Shown: positions 51,191 to 62,837, counted from the first letter of the stretch. The stretch is 64,000 nucleotides of DNA from Sistotremastrum niveocremeum HHB9708 (GCA_001630475.1 KV419400.1:992940-1056939); one strand, 5' to 3'. Numbers and translations are program-made. Notes: a model not told the origin generated them from the sequence alone.

Positions 51191-51611
51191 CTATAATCCG
51201 CCAAAGCTCGAGCCACCCACTGGTGACCCTCCTGAGTTCGCCGCTCCCATTGCTTGCAGCTTTTCGCCAATCTTTTTGTTCACCTCGAAGAATTTTGCAA
51301 CACATCGATCCACACACACGCTCTCGCCTTTATTCAGGTCCGGCTCCGCGTACCGTGTACTGATACACTTGTTGTGGCAAGTACTGCAAGTCACTGAGTC
51401 TTCTGTGGTCAACGACGCAAGGAAATAGACCGACTTGACTATTCGGTTAAACACATCGGTTACCATTTCCAATCTAGTAGCACTCGTTTCAAAGCCTGTT
51501 CGTAGAATAGACCAATCACGAAACTCACTCAGTCACGGCCATCTCAACTGTCTGGGGGTTGATAGCCCCAGAAGACTGCACGGCCGACGATCCTCTGCCA
51601 AATATCGACAT
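51191..51611 (-). CDS. TIM10: Small Tim chaperone Tim10
   Basis: Intermembrane-space chaperone that, with Tim9, carries hydrophobic carrier precursors to TIM22. Three exons: [20 protein letters not shown]...VTE, then [12 protein letters not shown], then [20 protein letters not shown] with [20 protein letters not shown]. The twin CX3C motifs (CHNKC, CVDRC) and the 15-16 residue spacing between them are diagnostic. Introns: donor after codon 28 (GTGAGT), and a 56-nt intron just before the first CX3C. The C-terminal tail is Gly/Ser-rich ([14 protein letters not shown]). Divergent from UTP4 with 67 bp between starts. Confidence 0.92.
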
Positions 51612-51678
51612 TTTTGTTCGAATACGACTCGAGTGAAGGTAGAGTAAGCGTTCGGAGTCTCAAAAAAAAAAGTTGAAG
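51612..51678. promoter_or_regulatory. Inferred bidirectional promoter TIM10/UTP4
   Basis: 67 bp between opposed start codons, with a run of ten A at 51662-51671 just before the UTP4 start. An A-tract may exclude nucleosomes in both directions. No TATA box. Confidence 0.35.
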
Positions 51679-54578
51679 ATGGAAAGCACAGCGACTTTCA
51701 AAGTGCATCGCTGTCGATTTGTCGACTATGTTCCCTCAGCAATCACTGCATTAGCTTTCCCTCCTAATCCTCTACCATCTCTCAAAGGAAAAAATCGTGC
51801 TGCCTCTCTCTTGCCTTCCAAACCCGCCACCTTGGCTATTGGCCGAGCCAACGGCAACATTGAACTTTGCGAATGGTCTGCTCAGAATGTCCAGACACAG
51901 GCTCATCAAGCATGGGTCCTGAATAAGGTCTGTCAGCTGCTCCCTGTCTTAGTAACTACTCAGTTCTTGCCACAGATCCTAGCAGGACCCATCGACTCAA
52001 AAGTTGACAGTCTCGTGTTTACTTTGCGAGATCCATATCCGCTACACATTGAACGTGCATGGGATCTGTCAAATCTCCGTCTATTCAGTGCAGGGGGAGG
52101 TAGTGAACTGTTGGAATGGGATCTGGAAACTGGCGCAGTTCTGGTACGTCCCTTTCTCGCTTCAACTCATTATTTCATTTAAAAAATGCACAGCGCTCTG
52201 TTAGCTCGCAGGGTGGCACAATATGGTGTCTTGCCGCAAATCCTGTCGGAAATTTACTAGCCATAGGCTGCGAAGACGGCTCTGTTCGCATCCTCTCGCT
52301 GGAAAATGACAACCTTCTACACACCCGTCGCTTTGACAAAACAAAAGCTCGACTTCTCAGCGTGGCATGGGGCCCTCCAGTCTATCGTAATAATACCAAG
52401 TCAAATACCAAACCCAAAAGCGCTGCCGACGACGATTCATCGAGTGACTCTGATGACGAGGACGAAACGGACTGGTCGGATTCATGGCTCGTGACTGGCT
52501 GTTCAGACAGCAGTATTCGAAAATGGGACTTTGCCACCGGAAGAGTTGTTGAACGCATGTGGTCTGATAAAGTTCGCGGGCAACGAACACTGGTTTGGGC
52601 GGTCGCTGTTCTGAGGTGCGTATTCTGAATATTTGTGGAACATTGATTTATATTATATCTCTAGTGATGGTACCGTTGTCTCCGGCGACTCTATGGGTGC
52701 TGTCAAGTTCTGGGATTCAAGAACTTGCATTCAATTGTTCAGCTTCCAGGGCCATAGTGCTGACGTCCTGTGCCTCACAGTTGGCCCTGTAAGTTTTCAT
52801 GCATATAAGCGTTCATCTTTTCTAAAGAATCCATAGGAGGGACGTTCCGTATTCTCATCAGGCGTTGACCAAAAGATCACCCAATTTGCTCTTGTGAACC
52901 AGACTTCGCCGAATGATCCAGGTCGTTGGGTGCAGACAGTCTCCCGCCGGTTCCATTCTCACGATGTCCGTGCCCTCGCTACCTGGCCTTCATATTCTAT
53001 CGTTCATCAGTCACCACCCACCTTTGCATTCGCTCCTATCCTTATTTCTGGAGGATTGGACATGTCTCTTAATCTCTGCCCTTGCGCTCCGCCTAGCGTC
53101 GCAACCAAAAAGCTCCCAAATCTTCTATCTACTGGTCCCGTCACAACCTTTGAGGATAGCTACAATCAAAGAACTCCCTACACCACCGGCACCAGTCCCG
53201 CTATCAGTGTAGCAGGGTCTGCCAAGATTCTAATCTGCAGGCAGGAAAGGACTCTCTCGGTGTGGAAGCTTGACCTTATTGTAAACAACGTCGGCAACGA
53301 AGAACCGATCTGGTTCAAGGTTGCCGAAGCCGAACTGAACCCTCAGACCAACCTGACGACTAGTGCAATTTCGGCTAACGGACGGTGGATTGCGATATCA
53401 GACTTTACAGAGACGCGGCTCTTTAAGTTGGAGGTAGTAGGGTCTTCTTCTCGTTTTACGTCAAAGACAAGTCTAATTCGATACATAGGTCCATGACGAT
53501 CAGTATAAGCTGAAGAGGGTCAAGGTTCTGACATCAAAGCTTAGAACTTACATGGAAGGACAAGACCCGTCGCTTGGCGCTGCTGGTCTTGTATTCTCCC
53601 CTGACTCTACGCGGCTTATCATCAGCTCGTGGAAAGACTCGCTGATATACGTCGTCGAGTTACTCGATCACGAGAATGACGTACGAGTCTTGCGAGCCTT
53701 TGACCACCATGTCCGAGAAGAAGCCGTCATTAGATCGACCGTGGACGATGAATCTGATGATGACATGGGTGTCCAGCAGATTTCGCGTAAGCGCCAGCAT
53801 TTGGCCATCCTGCGTCTTGCCATTAGCCAGGATGGTCAATGGCTCGCTTCCACCGACACCCTTCGCAGGACACATATCTTCAACTTGGACGCCGTCAAGG
53901 TTCGTATCTCGCATATATTTCAACCCTTTAACGCCGTTCTAATGGATCCATTCCTAGCACCACTGTTCATTGCCTTCGTTCCCTCATCCCGTGACCGCTC
54001 TGGCATTCGAGCCGACCTCTTCAACGACGCTCGTGCTCGGCCTGTCAAACAACACCCTCCAAGTCTTTGACGTTGAATCGCGACTGTTCCCGGAATGGTC
54101 CCGGGTACTCAGCCGGTCAAACCCGAAACGTTTCACTCAGCTTCATGATCCACTTTTAGGCATAGCGTTCGACCCGGGCCATGATTTAAGCGCAAATGTC
54201 TCATCAGGTACCGATCAAGTGCCGAATCCGGACAAGGCTCCAACTGGCAGACACGCCATCATTTGGGGCTCGAGTTGGATTTCCAGAGTGAGGCTGGACG
54301 CTCCTAAGGCACAGGACGGCGCCTTTGGTTCTTCGAAGAAAAGGCGTCGCTCGGTTAACTCGGCGGCCTCGAAGTCACTAAGTATGATCGACGCTAGTGA
54401 AGGCGCCGAAACTCAGGGACAAGATGCACACGCTGAAGAATCTATTTTGACAAAATACCGCCCGCTCTTATTCTTAGACTTTGTCACGGCACAAGAGCTA
54501 ATTGTGGTTGAGCGACCGCTAGTGGACGTTCTGCGGACCCTACCCCCAGCATACTTCCGTGCTAGATACGGAAAATAG
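51679..54578 (+). CDS. UTP4: U3 snoRNP / t-UTP protein Utp4 (cirhin)
   Basis: WD40 protein of the UTP-A complex, needed for rRNA transcription and early 18S processing. The start is MESTATFKVHRCRFVDYVPS at 51679. Repeats include ATLAIGRANGNIELCEW, RLFSAGGGSELLEWDLETGA, GTIWCLAANPVGNLLAIGCE, DSWLVTGCSDSSIRKWDFAT, DGTVVSGDSMGAVKFWDSRT and RSVFSSGVDQKITQFAL. An acidic loop (DDDSSSDSDDEDETDWSDSW) sits between blades near 52430. The second propeller carries ILISGGLDMSLNLCPC and GRWIAISDFTETRLFKLEVV. A basic segment (SSKKRRRSVNSA) precedes the end, where RPLLFLDFVTAQELIVVERP is typical of the cirhin C-terminus. About seven introns. Confidence 0.88.
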
Positions 54579-54732
54579 TCGGATAAACTCTATCTACACA
54601 TCTATTACTAATACTTTGCTGTACTGTACATGATGCAAATAACCTAATTGATACAGTGGGGTCGAAAAATCGTCGAATAATCCAGAAACAAGGTCCGCAA
54701 GTTACTTTTCGGGGTTCGGGGGGTTGAATTCT

Positions 54733-55727
54733 CTATGCGTCTATTGTTTGTCTTTTCTTGTCATTGGTATCTTGAGCTTTGTCTTGCCTAAATGACGTTG
54801 AGTAACTACGACTGAAAAGGGTAAAGCAATGACGCACTTGGCATTTAACAGAGAGAGGTAGAGCGTCCAGAACACGCCACAGGATTGCGAGAAGGGTACG
54901 CGGTACGGCAAGGGCATATAGCGGAAATTAATGAGCTGTGACGTAGTCAGACAGTGGATACTGGAAAGAAGAAAAATACGACACGGACCTGCGCAGCCGG
55001 CCAAACCTTCCAATTAGCCAGCAGAGCTGGGAAGAACAGGGAGCTGTATTTTTCCCGCAATTGGCTGTTCGAACGCCCTTCCATAACGCCCATACTGCCG
55101 AGAAACATGGCGATCTGCGGCGATGGTCAGCTTTGCGCTATGCTCTCGCACTGTGAAAAAGGACATACACCAATGGGAGCCCTACATGCGGAAGGAAGAA
55201 GAAGAGTCGGGACCAACTTTAGCGGAGCGCTACAGCTTGAGACAGAGAAGGAAAACTCACATAACAGTTTGGTCGAAAAACACACGTTTTGCCAATGCAG
55301 ACATGCTCACGGTGCTGCGGCTATTCGTGCGAAGTGGGAACGTATGCTCTAAGAATTGGTTCCATCGTCCTATTATGGGCCCTATTGCACACCAGAAAGT
55401 TAATAACGACGTAGAAGGTGACAACATAAAGTTAAGCCAGAATTGCGGTGCTTACCCATCCCGACGCCAAAACAGAAAAATCTAACGGTGCGTTGAATGT
55501 CATAGGGTATGGGACGTTGGTTTGGTTCAGGAAACTGTTCATATGGGAGTATTTGAGACCAAGTCCATGCAGTTAGAGGGGGAAGCAAAACTGACTGCTT
55601 TATTCAGCGACTGAGCCACGACATCGCCGATAGCTGAGAGAGTGCCGTTTGCAGTCGCTAGAGTGAGATGTGGACGAGCGTCGAAGGACTGTTGGTATAT
55701 TCTGCCTATGATAGCGATGGTATCCAT
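54733..55727 (-). CDS. SYM1: Mpv17/PMP22 family protein (Sym1-like)
   Basis: Four-helix membrane protein of the mitochondrial inner membrane (Sym1/Mpv17) or peroxisome. Exon 1 reads MDTIAIIGRIYQQSFDARPH then LTLATANGTLSAIGDVVAQS. Later exons give YDIQRTVRFFCFGVGMG, PIIGRWNQFLEHTFPLRT, AKRVFFDQTVM, APVGLVLFVGSMGVMEG, LLLPALLANWKVWPAAQLIN with FRYMPLPYRVPFSQSCGVFW and TLYLSLLNAK, and a Lys/Asp-rich tail ending RQTIDA. The WKVWPxxQxxNFxxxPxxxR signature is intact. Five introns. Whether it is the mitochondrial or a peroxisomal paralogue cannot be decided from the sequence alone. Confidence 0.87.
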
Positions 55728-56623
55728 GATAAATTATCGTACAGTCTATGAGCCCCCGCTCGCTTTTAGGCTTGCCTGCATCATGCAGCTCCAAGTTGGA
55801 GCGAAGGGAGTACTGGTGTGACATCATCAGTAACGCGGCGGCTGAGTCGGATAATTCGCTCCTATCTCCCTAGCCGAGCCTGCCGAGATCTCGCAAATTG
55901 CCGCAGACTCCGTTCCGTTTTTGCTTGCTGCACGATCCCGCCGGCGTTCCTCAGCTTGAGAGACAAATTTGGCCGTGAGGATGTTGTTCCCCCTAGCAGA
56001 GCGAAGCCCCAGCTTTCGGCTTGTTTCCCTCGTTTGTGGCTCGATTTCAAGCCACGGGCCCGGCAACGTTGGTCGGCGGTCGCGGCAGTTGCGGCGGCGG
56101 TGTTTCAGGCTTGTTGACAATTGTTGACCCTGAGGATGTCACGCGCTACATAACGCCGATATGTCTTTTAATGTAACAATCGTCAAGGCACTCGTATCGT
56201 CAAGGGAGCTTGCTGACTCAGTGAGGACATTGCTGGCACGTATGTGATTTCATACAGGCAAGACAGACTAAGACATGGTTACGGTAAGCAGCGAGCCACC
56301 AACACACACAGATCGAAAAGAGAAGGAGCGAGTAGTAGGAACATCTGAGAAAAAATGATACGCAAAAGGACAGACTATAGAAGTTGCATCGGATAAGAAA
56401 AGGAGCGTTCTCGCATCACGATAAAGACCCCCACTCCTCGGAGTGAATGAGTTCAGTCGGAAAACAGAGAGTAAGCCAGTATAATAACAGATGGAGGCGA
56501 GTGCAGATATTGCGGGCGATGACCTGGAGGGGATATCGTGTTCGACGACGATTGGTAACGCGACCGAGGACAGCGCGACTCACCACAAGTAGCCAATGAG
56601 CCCACAAGGATATCCCAATGTAA
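55728..56623. other. Intergenic region
   Basis: About 900 bp holding the Mpv17-like promoter and the 3' end of the secreted peptide gene. A GC-rich patch at 56040-56105 contains repeated GCGG/CGG words. Long open frames on both strands at 55818-56120 reflect base composition, not recognisable protein. Confidence 0.4.
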
Positions 56624-56933
56624 TTAGGCAGGTGACTGGTTCTATACGGGTCGGTCAGACAAGGCGAAGGCGTGCAGGATCCAGAGGTAAACGTACAGCC
56701 TCGCGCTTCCAGTCGGGTTGACCAGGCTGTCAGGATCTTAGGGACGTGAACAAACGGAAGAGAAGGCTGAACGCACTGTAATACGCTCCAGCAGGTTCTA
56801 GAAAGAGAGTCAGGACGGGTGGAAAGACGTGGAAACGAGGCGAACGTACAGCGTCGGCGACCGGAGCGGCAGAGACGAGCGAGACGAGGACGAGGACGAG
56901 CGAAAGGGCGAGGAACGGTCGGATAGAGAACAT
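56624..56933 (-). CDS. Small secreted peptide precursor (50 residues, four exons)
   Basis: Exon 1 (56933-56850) is a strong signal peptide, MFSIRPFLALSLVLVLVSLV ending SAAPVADA. Three tiny exons follow: 56797-56777 (NLLERIT), 56726-56697 (PGQPDWKREA) and 56641-56624 (NQSPA, stop). All three introns (52, 50 and 55 nt) are phase 0, start GTACG or GTGCG, end in AG and contain CTGAC near the 3' end, which is strong support for this model. The mature part is only about 20-25 residues and holds KR followed by EA, the Kex2-type cleavage context of yeast alpha-factor. A TATA box lies 64 bp upstream. Function unknown; a secreted peptide signal or small effector-like protein is inference. Confidence 0.65.
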
Positions 56934-57324
56934 TTTAGCTTTCGGGATAGAGTGCGACGGGGGGCGGCGGGGGAAATGGAGAGCAGGGGGTTAGGGTATA
57001 AATAAGGCCCTGGCCCGCTGAATTTGAAAAGAAATACATGAATTCATAAATTGGGGAATCGCATGTGAACATTCAGGAACCCGACTTCATGCCGACCCCC
57101 CGGCTCGCCTGTGCCTGGCCCGCCTCTCGCTGCGCTGCTCCCACCGCCGCTGCTGCCTCGACGCTCATCCACTCACACACAACACTTTGCTCTTTTACAC
57201 TCTTTTTTTCTGTTAATATTCGTGTACATGACAATTTACACAGGCCACGTCACACTCGGACAATTCCACTCCGTGCCTGTCACAGGCAAGTGGCGCACAG
57301 ATCTCAGTCCTAGATTAGATGCGA
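56934..57324. other. Intergenic region upstream of the peptide gene
   Basis: About 390 bp: promoter of the peptide gene (purine-rich on the + strand at 56950-56995) and the 3' end of PRP17. C-rich at 57095-57180. No gene seen. Confidence 0.4.
56997..57005 (-). promoter_or_regulatory. TATA box of the secreted peptide gene
   Basis: TTATTTATA on the - strand, 64-72 bp upstream of the ATG at 56933, within an otherwise C/T-rich - strand promoter. This is the clearest TATA box in the window and suggests regulated expression. Confidence 0.6.
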
Positions 57325-59358
57325 TCAGCCGCTATTCCCTTCCCGGTGTCGCGTACATACCCAAAGCTTGATCAGCCCATCCCAAGAAGCCGTTATTAGC
57401 TTCGACTATATGCCACTCATTAGCTTTGTCTTCAAACATTGTCCGCACACTCACAGTCTCATGTGGCAGCCATTCGTGCGCAATGACCACCTTCGAATGA
57501 GCTTTCAGTCGCGACTTGATTCGTCCTGTCTTCCAGTCCCAGAAAACAACATCGCCGCTGCCATCGCCGCTACTTATCCACTTTCCGTCCGGCGAAAACC
57601 CTACCTGACATGCATAGCCAGCCACCGAGTGTCCGCCAAACACTTTTTTCCGGTTCTGTCTGAAATTGTCAGTGCTGTAGATCAATATTTGGTTGTCCAG
57701 GGATTGTGCGGCAAAGTATTTCTCTGCACATGTCGCGTCAGCAAGGCATGCAGCTGTTGGGATATATATGAACTTACTCGAGGGATGCAACGTCACCGAA
57801 GGCATAGAGTGCATGTGTGGCTCCGCGATGTACTTGATAACAACAGGTATGTCGTAATCCCAGACTCGTATCGTCTTGTCGTCAGAAGTCGTCACGAAGC
57901 GCCGGTTTTCGTCGACGAATGTAATCGTGTTCACCGGCCCTAAGTGCTGATCATATTCTTGGACAATGTCGCCAGAGTTCATGTCATACTACACCTTGCT
58001 TTCAAATCGCATATCTCCAAGAAGAGAACGATGCCTACCTGAATGATCTTCTTGTCCGACATCCCCGCAAGGAAAATGTGCTGTTTGTCCTCATCCGGAT
58101 GAAATCGGACAACGTACGGAATCTTCCCGTTCGTAAATCGCTTCAGACACTGGCCCGTCTCTGTGTCCCACAACTTCATCTGTCGGTCATATCCACACGA
58201 GATAAACTGTCGGCCGTCATTTGAGAACGTAACATCTTTCACTGCCTTGGTGTGGCCCGTGAAAGTACGTAAACAGTTCCCAGAAGTGTAAATATCCCAT
58301 AACTGTCAATCGCCATGGTTGGAAAAGGAAATGCGAGATGGTAAAGAGTAACAGTACCTTAATCTTGTTGTCCATGGAACCACTCAAGAATAGATGAGCA
58401 GTATTGGGGAACAATCGGATAACCGACACGCCTTGAGTGTGACCTGTCCAAGTGTGTACACAGGCTTTCGGGATGTAGGTTTCCTTCGTCCCAGGCTCCA
58501 TTGTTAAATGAGGAGCCTCTGCCAGTGGAGGTGACATGTACGTCCGTCCCTGGTAGTCTGTCAAAGACTTTCCATGGAATATCGACGACTCTTGGCCCCA
58601 AGCACCCTTCTTCGGCTTGGATTTCCGCACTGGAGGAGCCAACGGGTCTTCGAGATCCTCTTCCTCCTCGACATTATTCCCAAGTGCAGCTAGTTCTGCA
58701 TCTTGCGGGTTCTGTTCGTCGCCTTCCCATGAACCCCATGGTCCAACATACGCTCCCTCTCCTTCTACCACCTCAAGATCGCCTTTAGGCTTCCGTTTTC
58801 GCTTGAGGACCTGTTTCTTTTCTTTCGACGCGCGAACAGAGTCTATAGTGGCATTCCCGTTCGCTACGGCAGCCTCAACAGAGCCGAGAATGGAGGGTGC
58901 TGATGGATCGACGGAAGGGTTGGCAGAATATCCCATGATGACATGCGTAAGATGCTGCGACCGAAACGCATATTCGCTCATAGCTGCCTCCTCTACATGG
59001 CCTGCGAGAGAGTTTTGATTTTGAAAACGAGTCTTGTCTCCAAATGGGTTTTCAGGTCCTTGTACAGGTAGATGTAGGTCATTATAGGGAATATTAACAT
59101 TCATTTGCGTATCAGTCGGTCGCATTACCAGCGACGTCTGTTTGAGTGGGTCCTGATGATTGAAATGTGCATGAGAACCATGTCAAATCGAAGAGTTGCA
59201 CCAGGTCAGCTAACCTCTGCAAGGACATGTGGCGCTGGTTCGGCGACGACGACTTCATTGTCAAGGCGAGGTCTTTTAGTCGTTGGTATCCTCGAGACTC
59301 CAAAAGCGTCTGTGAGAGCGTCGTTGTCATCGTCGGATGAGTAGTCTTTGGTGGCCAT
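57325..59358 (-). CDS. PRP17: Pre-mRNA splicing factor Prp17/Cdc40
   Basis: WD40 factor of the second catalytic step of splicing. Exon 1 starts [20 protein letters not shown] at 59358 and joins across a GTTAGC...CATCAG intron to [20 protein letters not shown]. Family blocks: [16 protein letters not shown], the basic [128 protein letters not shown] and [20 protein letters not shown]. It ends [15 protein letters not shown] plus a short tail ([11 protein letters not shown]). Seven WD repeats fit. Divergent from the Myb gene by 121 bp. Confidence 0.92.
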
Positions 59359-59479
59359 GGCGGACGAGCAGGCGAGTCGCGAAATCGGCAAAGTGCGTTG
59401 TTCCTTCTTCAACCAGTTTCATCCACTAGCTCCAGGAGGCTTTGCTCCTGCACTTCTACTGATGATCTGCAAGTGAATC
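59359..59479. promoter_or_regulatory. Inferred bidirectional promoter PRP17/Myb-C2H2
   Basis: 121 bp between opposed start codons; no TATA box seen. Shared control is inferred from spacing only. Confidence 0.35.
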
Positions 59480-61510
59480 ATGGACGATCTTGACGATAGC
59501 GGGACCTCGAATCGGGTCGTTGTACGACCCTGGTCGGCAGACGAGGATGCGAGGTTACGAGAGGGCGTTAATAAACATGGGTGGGACACCGAACAATGGA
59601 AGGCCATTGCCTCAGAATTTGTACCAGAACGATCAAACAAAGCTTGTCGAAAGGCATGTGTCATATCGTCAAGGGTGTCCAATGTTTGACTAATACCGGT
59701 CGCAGAGGTGGCTTCATTCTTTGTCGCCCACAATCAAGAAGACGACATGGACCGCTGAGGAAGACAATTTGCTCCTCAGACTTCACTCCGAGCATGGTCC
59801 AAGATGGTCTGTCATAGCTCGGTGTATACCAGGTACGAAAAGCCCTCTTTGCACATCCGTCGTCTAACCCCCTTTGTTTGCCAACAGGTCGTACTGACGA
59901 CGCCTGCTCCAAGCGCTATCGCGAAGCATTAGATCCAACACTCAACAAGTCGGAATGGCTGCCCCACGAAGATGAGATGTTACTTGAGTTGTATAAGAAA
60001 TTGGATGGGAAGTGGTCCAAGGTCGGTCACGAAATGGGGCGAAGTGGTCTTGGCTGTCGAAACAGGTAACTGCCTTCTCGTCTCCTCTTCCATCTTCCCG
60101 CTTACGAACGTGCCATCTTACAGATGGCGTCTGCTAGAACGTAGACGCATAGCTAAAGCGAAGGAAGCCTCCTGGGACTCGGCTCCTTCTGACGCCCCCA
60201 CTCAGCAGCAGCTTCTCGAGCCATGGAGGCTTTCGTACGCACCTGAGGATCCATGGCTACGGCAACCCATAGCCTCTCATTCCCCAGAGTCTTGTCAACC
60301 TGCAGTGCCTGAATTCATCCACCCTGTTGAGCCAATGAGCTACGAGATGGCGCCTGTCCTTGCGCCTTCTCCTGTTCAATCAGAAAGCCTGTATCCATCA
60401 GAACAGCAGATACCAATCTACAACTTCGCGTCATCTTCTCTTTCTGCAGCTTTGGGACTGCCGCCCTCTGAGATGCCTATTGATCATCAATTTTCTGGAG
60501 ACGAAACGTCTGCATCATCGCGCGAACGAACTTATTCGCCCAGTGGAACTCAAAGTCCTCCAGTCTACCAAACTCATGTTTGGCAAGAACCGTGCTCCCC
60601 TCAATATCCTGTGGAGCAGATGGCGCTCGATAGCGCTCCCCATACAGGACTTGGTTCTCTGCCGTCAGTACCATCACAGGGCTCTTCAGAAACGGACGAT
60701 GCGTCCCTTTCGGTATTGCATCCAGATAGTATCACATCTCCTAAGCGTTCTGGTCAGCGACCGAGAGAATTTCACCGTCTGTCATCTGATAGAGTTGCAG
60801 CACCTGAGTAAGCTAAACATTTTATCCTAGGATATGTTCTGATTTCTATCAGTCGTTCTATTCTCCCATATGCATGTGGATATGTTACTTGTTGGCCCGA
60901 TAATTGTCTCCATGGGTCCTCTGTGTTTGCCACATCTCGAGAGCTCTCTGAGCATTGCAAGGAAATGCACAGCTATGTAGAAATCTCTGACGATTTCAGG
61001 CCATATCGATGTGCATTGGCCGGTTGTGGCAAATCCTGGAAGGTAATTATTCCGCTCAATCACGAATATCATATTCATGCGTGTTGTTAGAATGTCAACG
61101 GGCTACAATACCATCTACAAGTGTTTGTGCTAGCCCCTCAAACGCCTTTGCACATTTTGATTAGTTTGCAGTTCCAAAGCACATTTTCAGACGGCTATCT
61201 ACAAGACACATTTCCACGCTGATATCCAGGAACAGCCGGAGGTCCAGCCAGACGTAGCCACCCTCAAAGTGCCAGCTCGAAGGCCGAGGAAGCGCCATCT
61301 ATGTCACCATGATGGCTGCCATAAGGAATATAAACAACTCAGTGGCTTGAAGTACCATTTGGCCCATGTAAGACTCCTCCGTCGTGATATGCACAGGTGC
61401 TAAAACCATAAAAGGGTCATCCATCACAGATACCAGCTCAACTGGAGACTGTGCCGCCTACCATTGCCTTCAAGATTGCTCCACCAACAACCCAGCACGG
61501 ATTTTTGTAA
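59480..61510 (+). CDS. Three-repeat Myb protein with C-terminal C2H2 fingers
   Basis: Probable transcription factor of about 540 residues combining two DNA-binding modules. N-terminus: three Myb/SANT repeats, RPWSADEDARLREGVNKHGW...KRWLHSL, TTWTAEEDNLLLRLHSEHGP...KRYREAL and SEWLPHEDEMLLELYKKLDG...NRWRLLE, each with spaced Trp/aromatic residues. A 200-residue Ser/Pro-rich middle follows. C-terminus: CGYVTCWPDNC...HCKEMH, YRCALAGCGKSWKNVNGLQY with H, and LCHHDGCHKEYKQLSGLKYH with LAHGH, the last two being good CX4CX12H fingers. The joining introns are at 60809-60853, 61042-61090, around 61117-61190 and 61369-61420. One intron (59654-59705) has a GC-AG border. I do not know a named family with this combination. 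Confidence 0.8.
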
Positions 61511-61736
61511 GATCTTATCGAAACCTATCCTGGTGGATCACCGTAAATAGATTTCTTGAATCGTTCGACGTGCTCCCGTTGCCACGCTTGTCGAACAAGT
61601 ATGCCTTTTCTAAGAACCTTCAACTCTCAACAGCGAATGGAACTCCAGCGCTGAGTCAATAACTAGGAGTAGTTATGCAATCAGATGTGTTGTGTTAGGA
61701 GCCTGTGTACATGGAATTATAACTGACTTTGTGCTT

Positions 61737-62695
61737 TTACAAACACTGCCTTTCAAATCGCAAAACATAGAGCAGTTCTCGCCCGGCTCGACGCTTCAGG
61801 GCAACCTGCGTTACGATGAGATGATGCTTACTGAGCGACCGAGTATTCTACCTGTCCTACAAGCTGATACTGCTCCAGCATCCAGTGAAGAATTCGCTGC
61901 ACATTGTTTGGTTCTACGGCAACCAGGTAGAATCGTCCAGTTTTTGACAGAAGAGTCTGTTCCGGTAGATGAGCTCCACGCTTTAGAATCTGAATTCAAG
62001 GACGGACCGGCACAGAGAATAGCAGATTGTTCGTGACGGACATGCCGTCGGTGCCCCCTGCCCAAGAACTCTGAATGTTTCTGGAGCTCTGGGCGAATTC
62101 TGCTTCTCCCATGTCTGTCGGCACATATGGAGGGTTGAACAGTAAGATGTCGACGGAAGAGCGAAGACGGTCAATGAACGGCGTGCCGAGATCTGCCACT
62201 ACAGATGATAGGTCCACCTATACAAAACACAGTTGATATTCTGGACTGCAAAGGGACATCCAAATCTACGTTGTTCTGGGCTCCCGTTCGCACCGTACAT
62301 GCAGCAGCATGTTGATTAATATCGGTGCACAGATAGACTATTTGTGGATGACTTTCACAGCGCAGGCGACATGGGTAGATGGGCTCACGAGCACTTCGGG
62401 GGCCAAGTATTGAACTGAGAAACGCTGAGACACAACCCGACCCAGAGCTTCGCGGAATCAGTGGAATCAAGCAAGGGTCTCAAGAATAGTAGGATACCCA
62501 ATCTCTAGGCAGATCAAAGGTTTCATATCTTGCAAACTTGAAGCGTCGTTCTCTAAAGCATCAAGAAGTATGAAAGTGTCCTCTATGCACATTCCAGTTG
62601 AAAATTCATTGGACGCAATGATGCAAACCTGCTGGTTCGTAGACGTTCATTAAATCCTCTTTACTTAGATGCGACAGATCAGGTGTAGGAAGCAT
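61737..62695 (-). CDS. MTQ2: eRF1 glutamine N5-methyltransferase Mtq2 (HEMK2/N6AMT1)
   Basis: SAM-dependent methyltransferase that, with Trm112, modifies the GGQ glutamine of release factor eRF1. The start MLPTPDLSHLSKEDLMNVYE with PAEDTFILLDALEND is at 62695. Motif I is LEIGSGSGCVSAFLSSILG, followed by IVYLCTDINQHAAACT; motif IV is DILLFNPPYVPT (catalytic NPPY). Then SSWAGGTDGMSV, a 51-nt intron joining LLFSVP to TLLSKTGRFYLVAVEPNNVQ, and the final VALKRRAGRELLYVLRFERQ. Reading straight through that 51-nt intron would meet a stop, but its removal gives the expected family alignment. Five introns; complete. Confidence 0.9.
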
Positions 62696-62837
62696 GATGT
62701 ATGGTGGTGAAATGCAAGAGCTAATGCAAGATAGTAAACACGGGCGCTAATTACTACAGTACTACGTTATTTGCTTGTTGAGTTGTCTGGAAACACAAGA
62801 AGACTTAATCCTCGGGGTTGGCTAGCCATTAAGCTGC

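Noticed and set aside
55818-56120. Overlapping long open frames on both strands
   Set aside because: They arise from GC-rich composition; neither has domains, a start context or splice partners.
56642-56776. Alternative end for the secreted peptide reading NPDSLVNPTGSARLYVYLWI
   Set aside because: It needs a different acceptor and phase; the all-phase-0 model with three branch-like sites is more consistent.
61985-62035. In-frame TGA in the methyltransferase MTQ2, suggesting readthrough or a broken gene
   Set aside because: A normal 51-nt GT...AG intron removes it and joins LLFSVP to TLLSKTGRFYLV, matching the family alignment.
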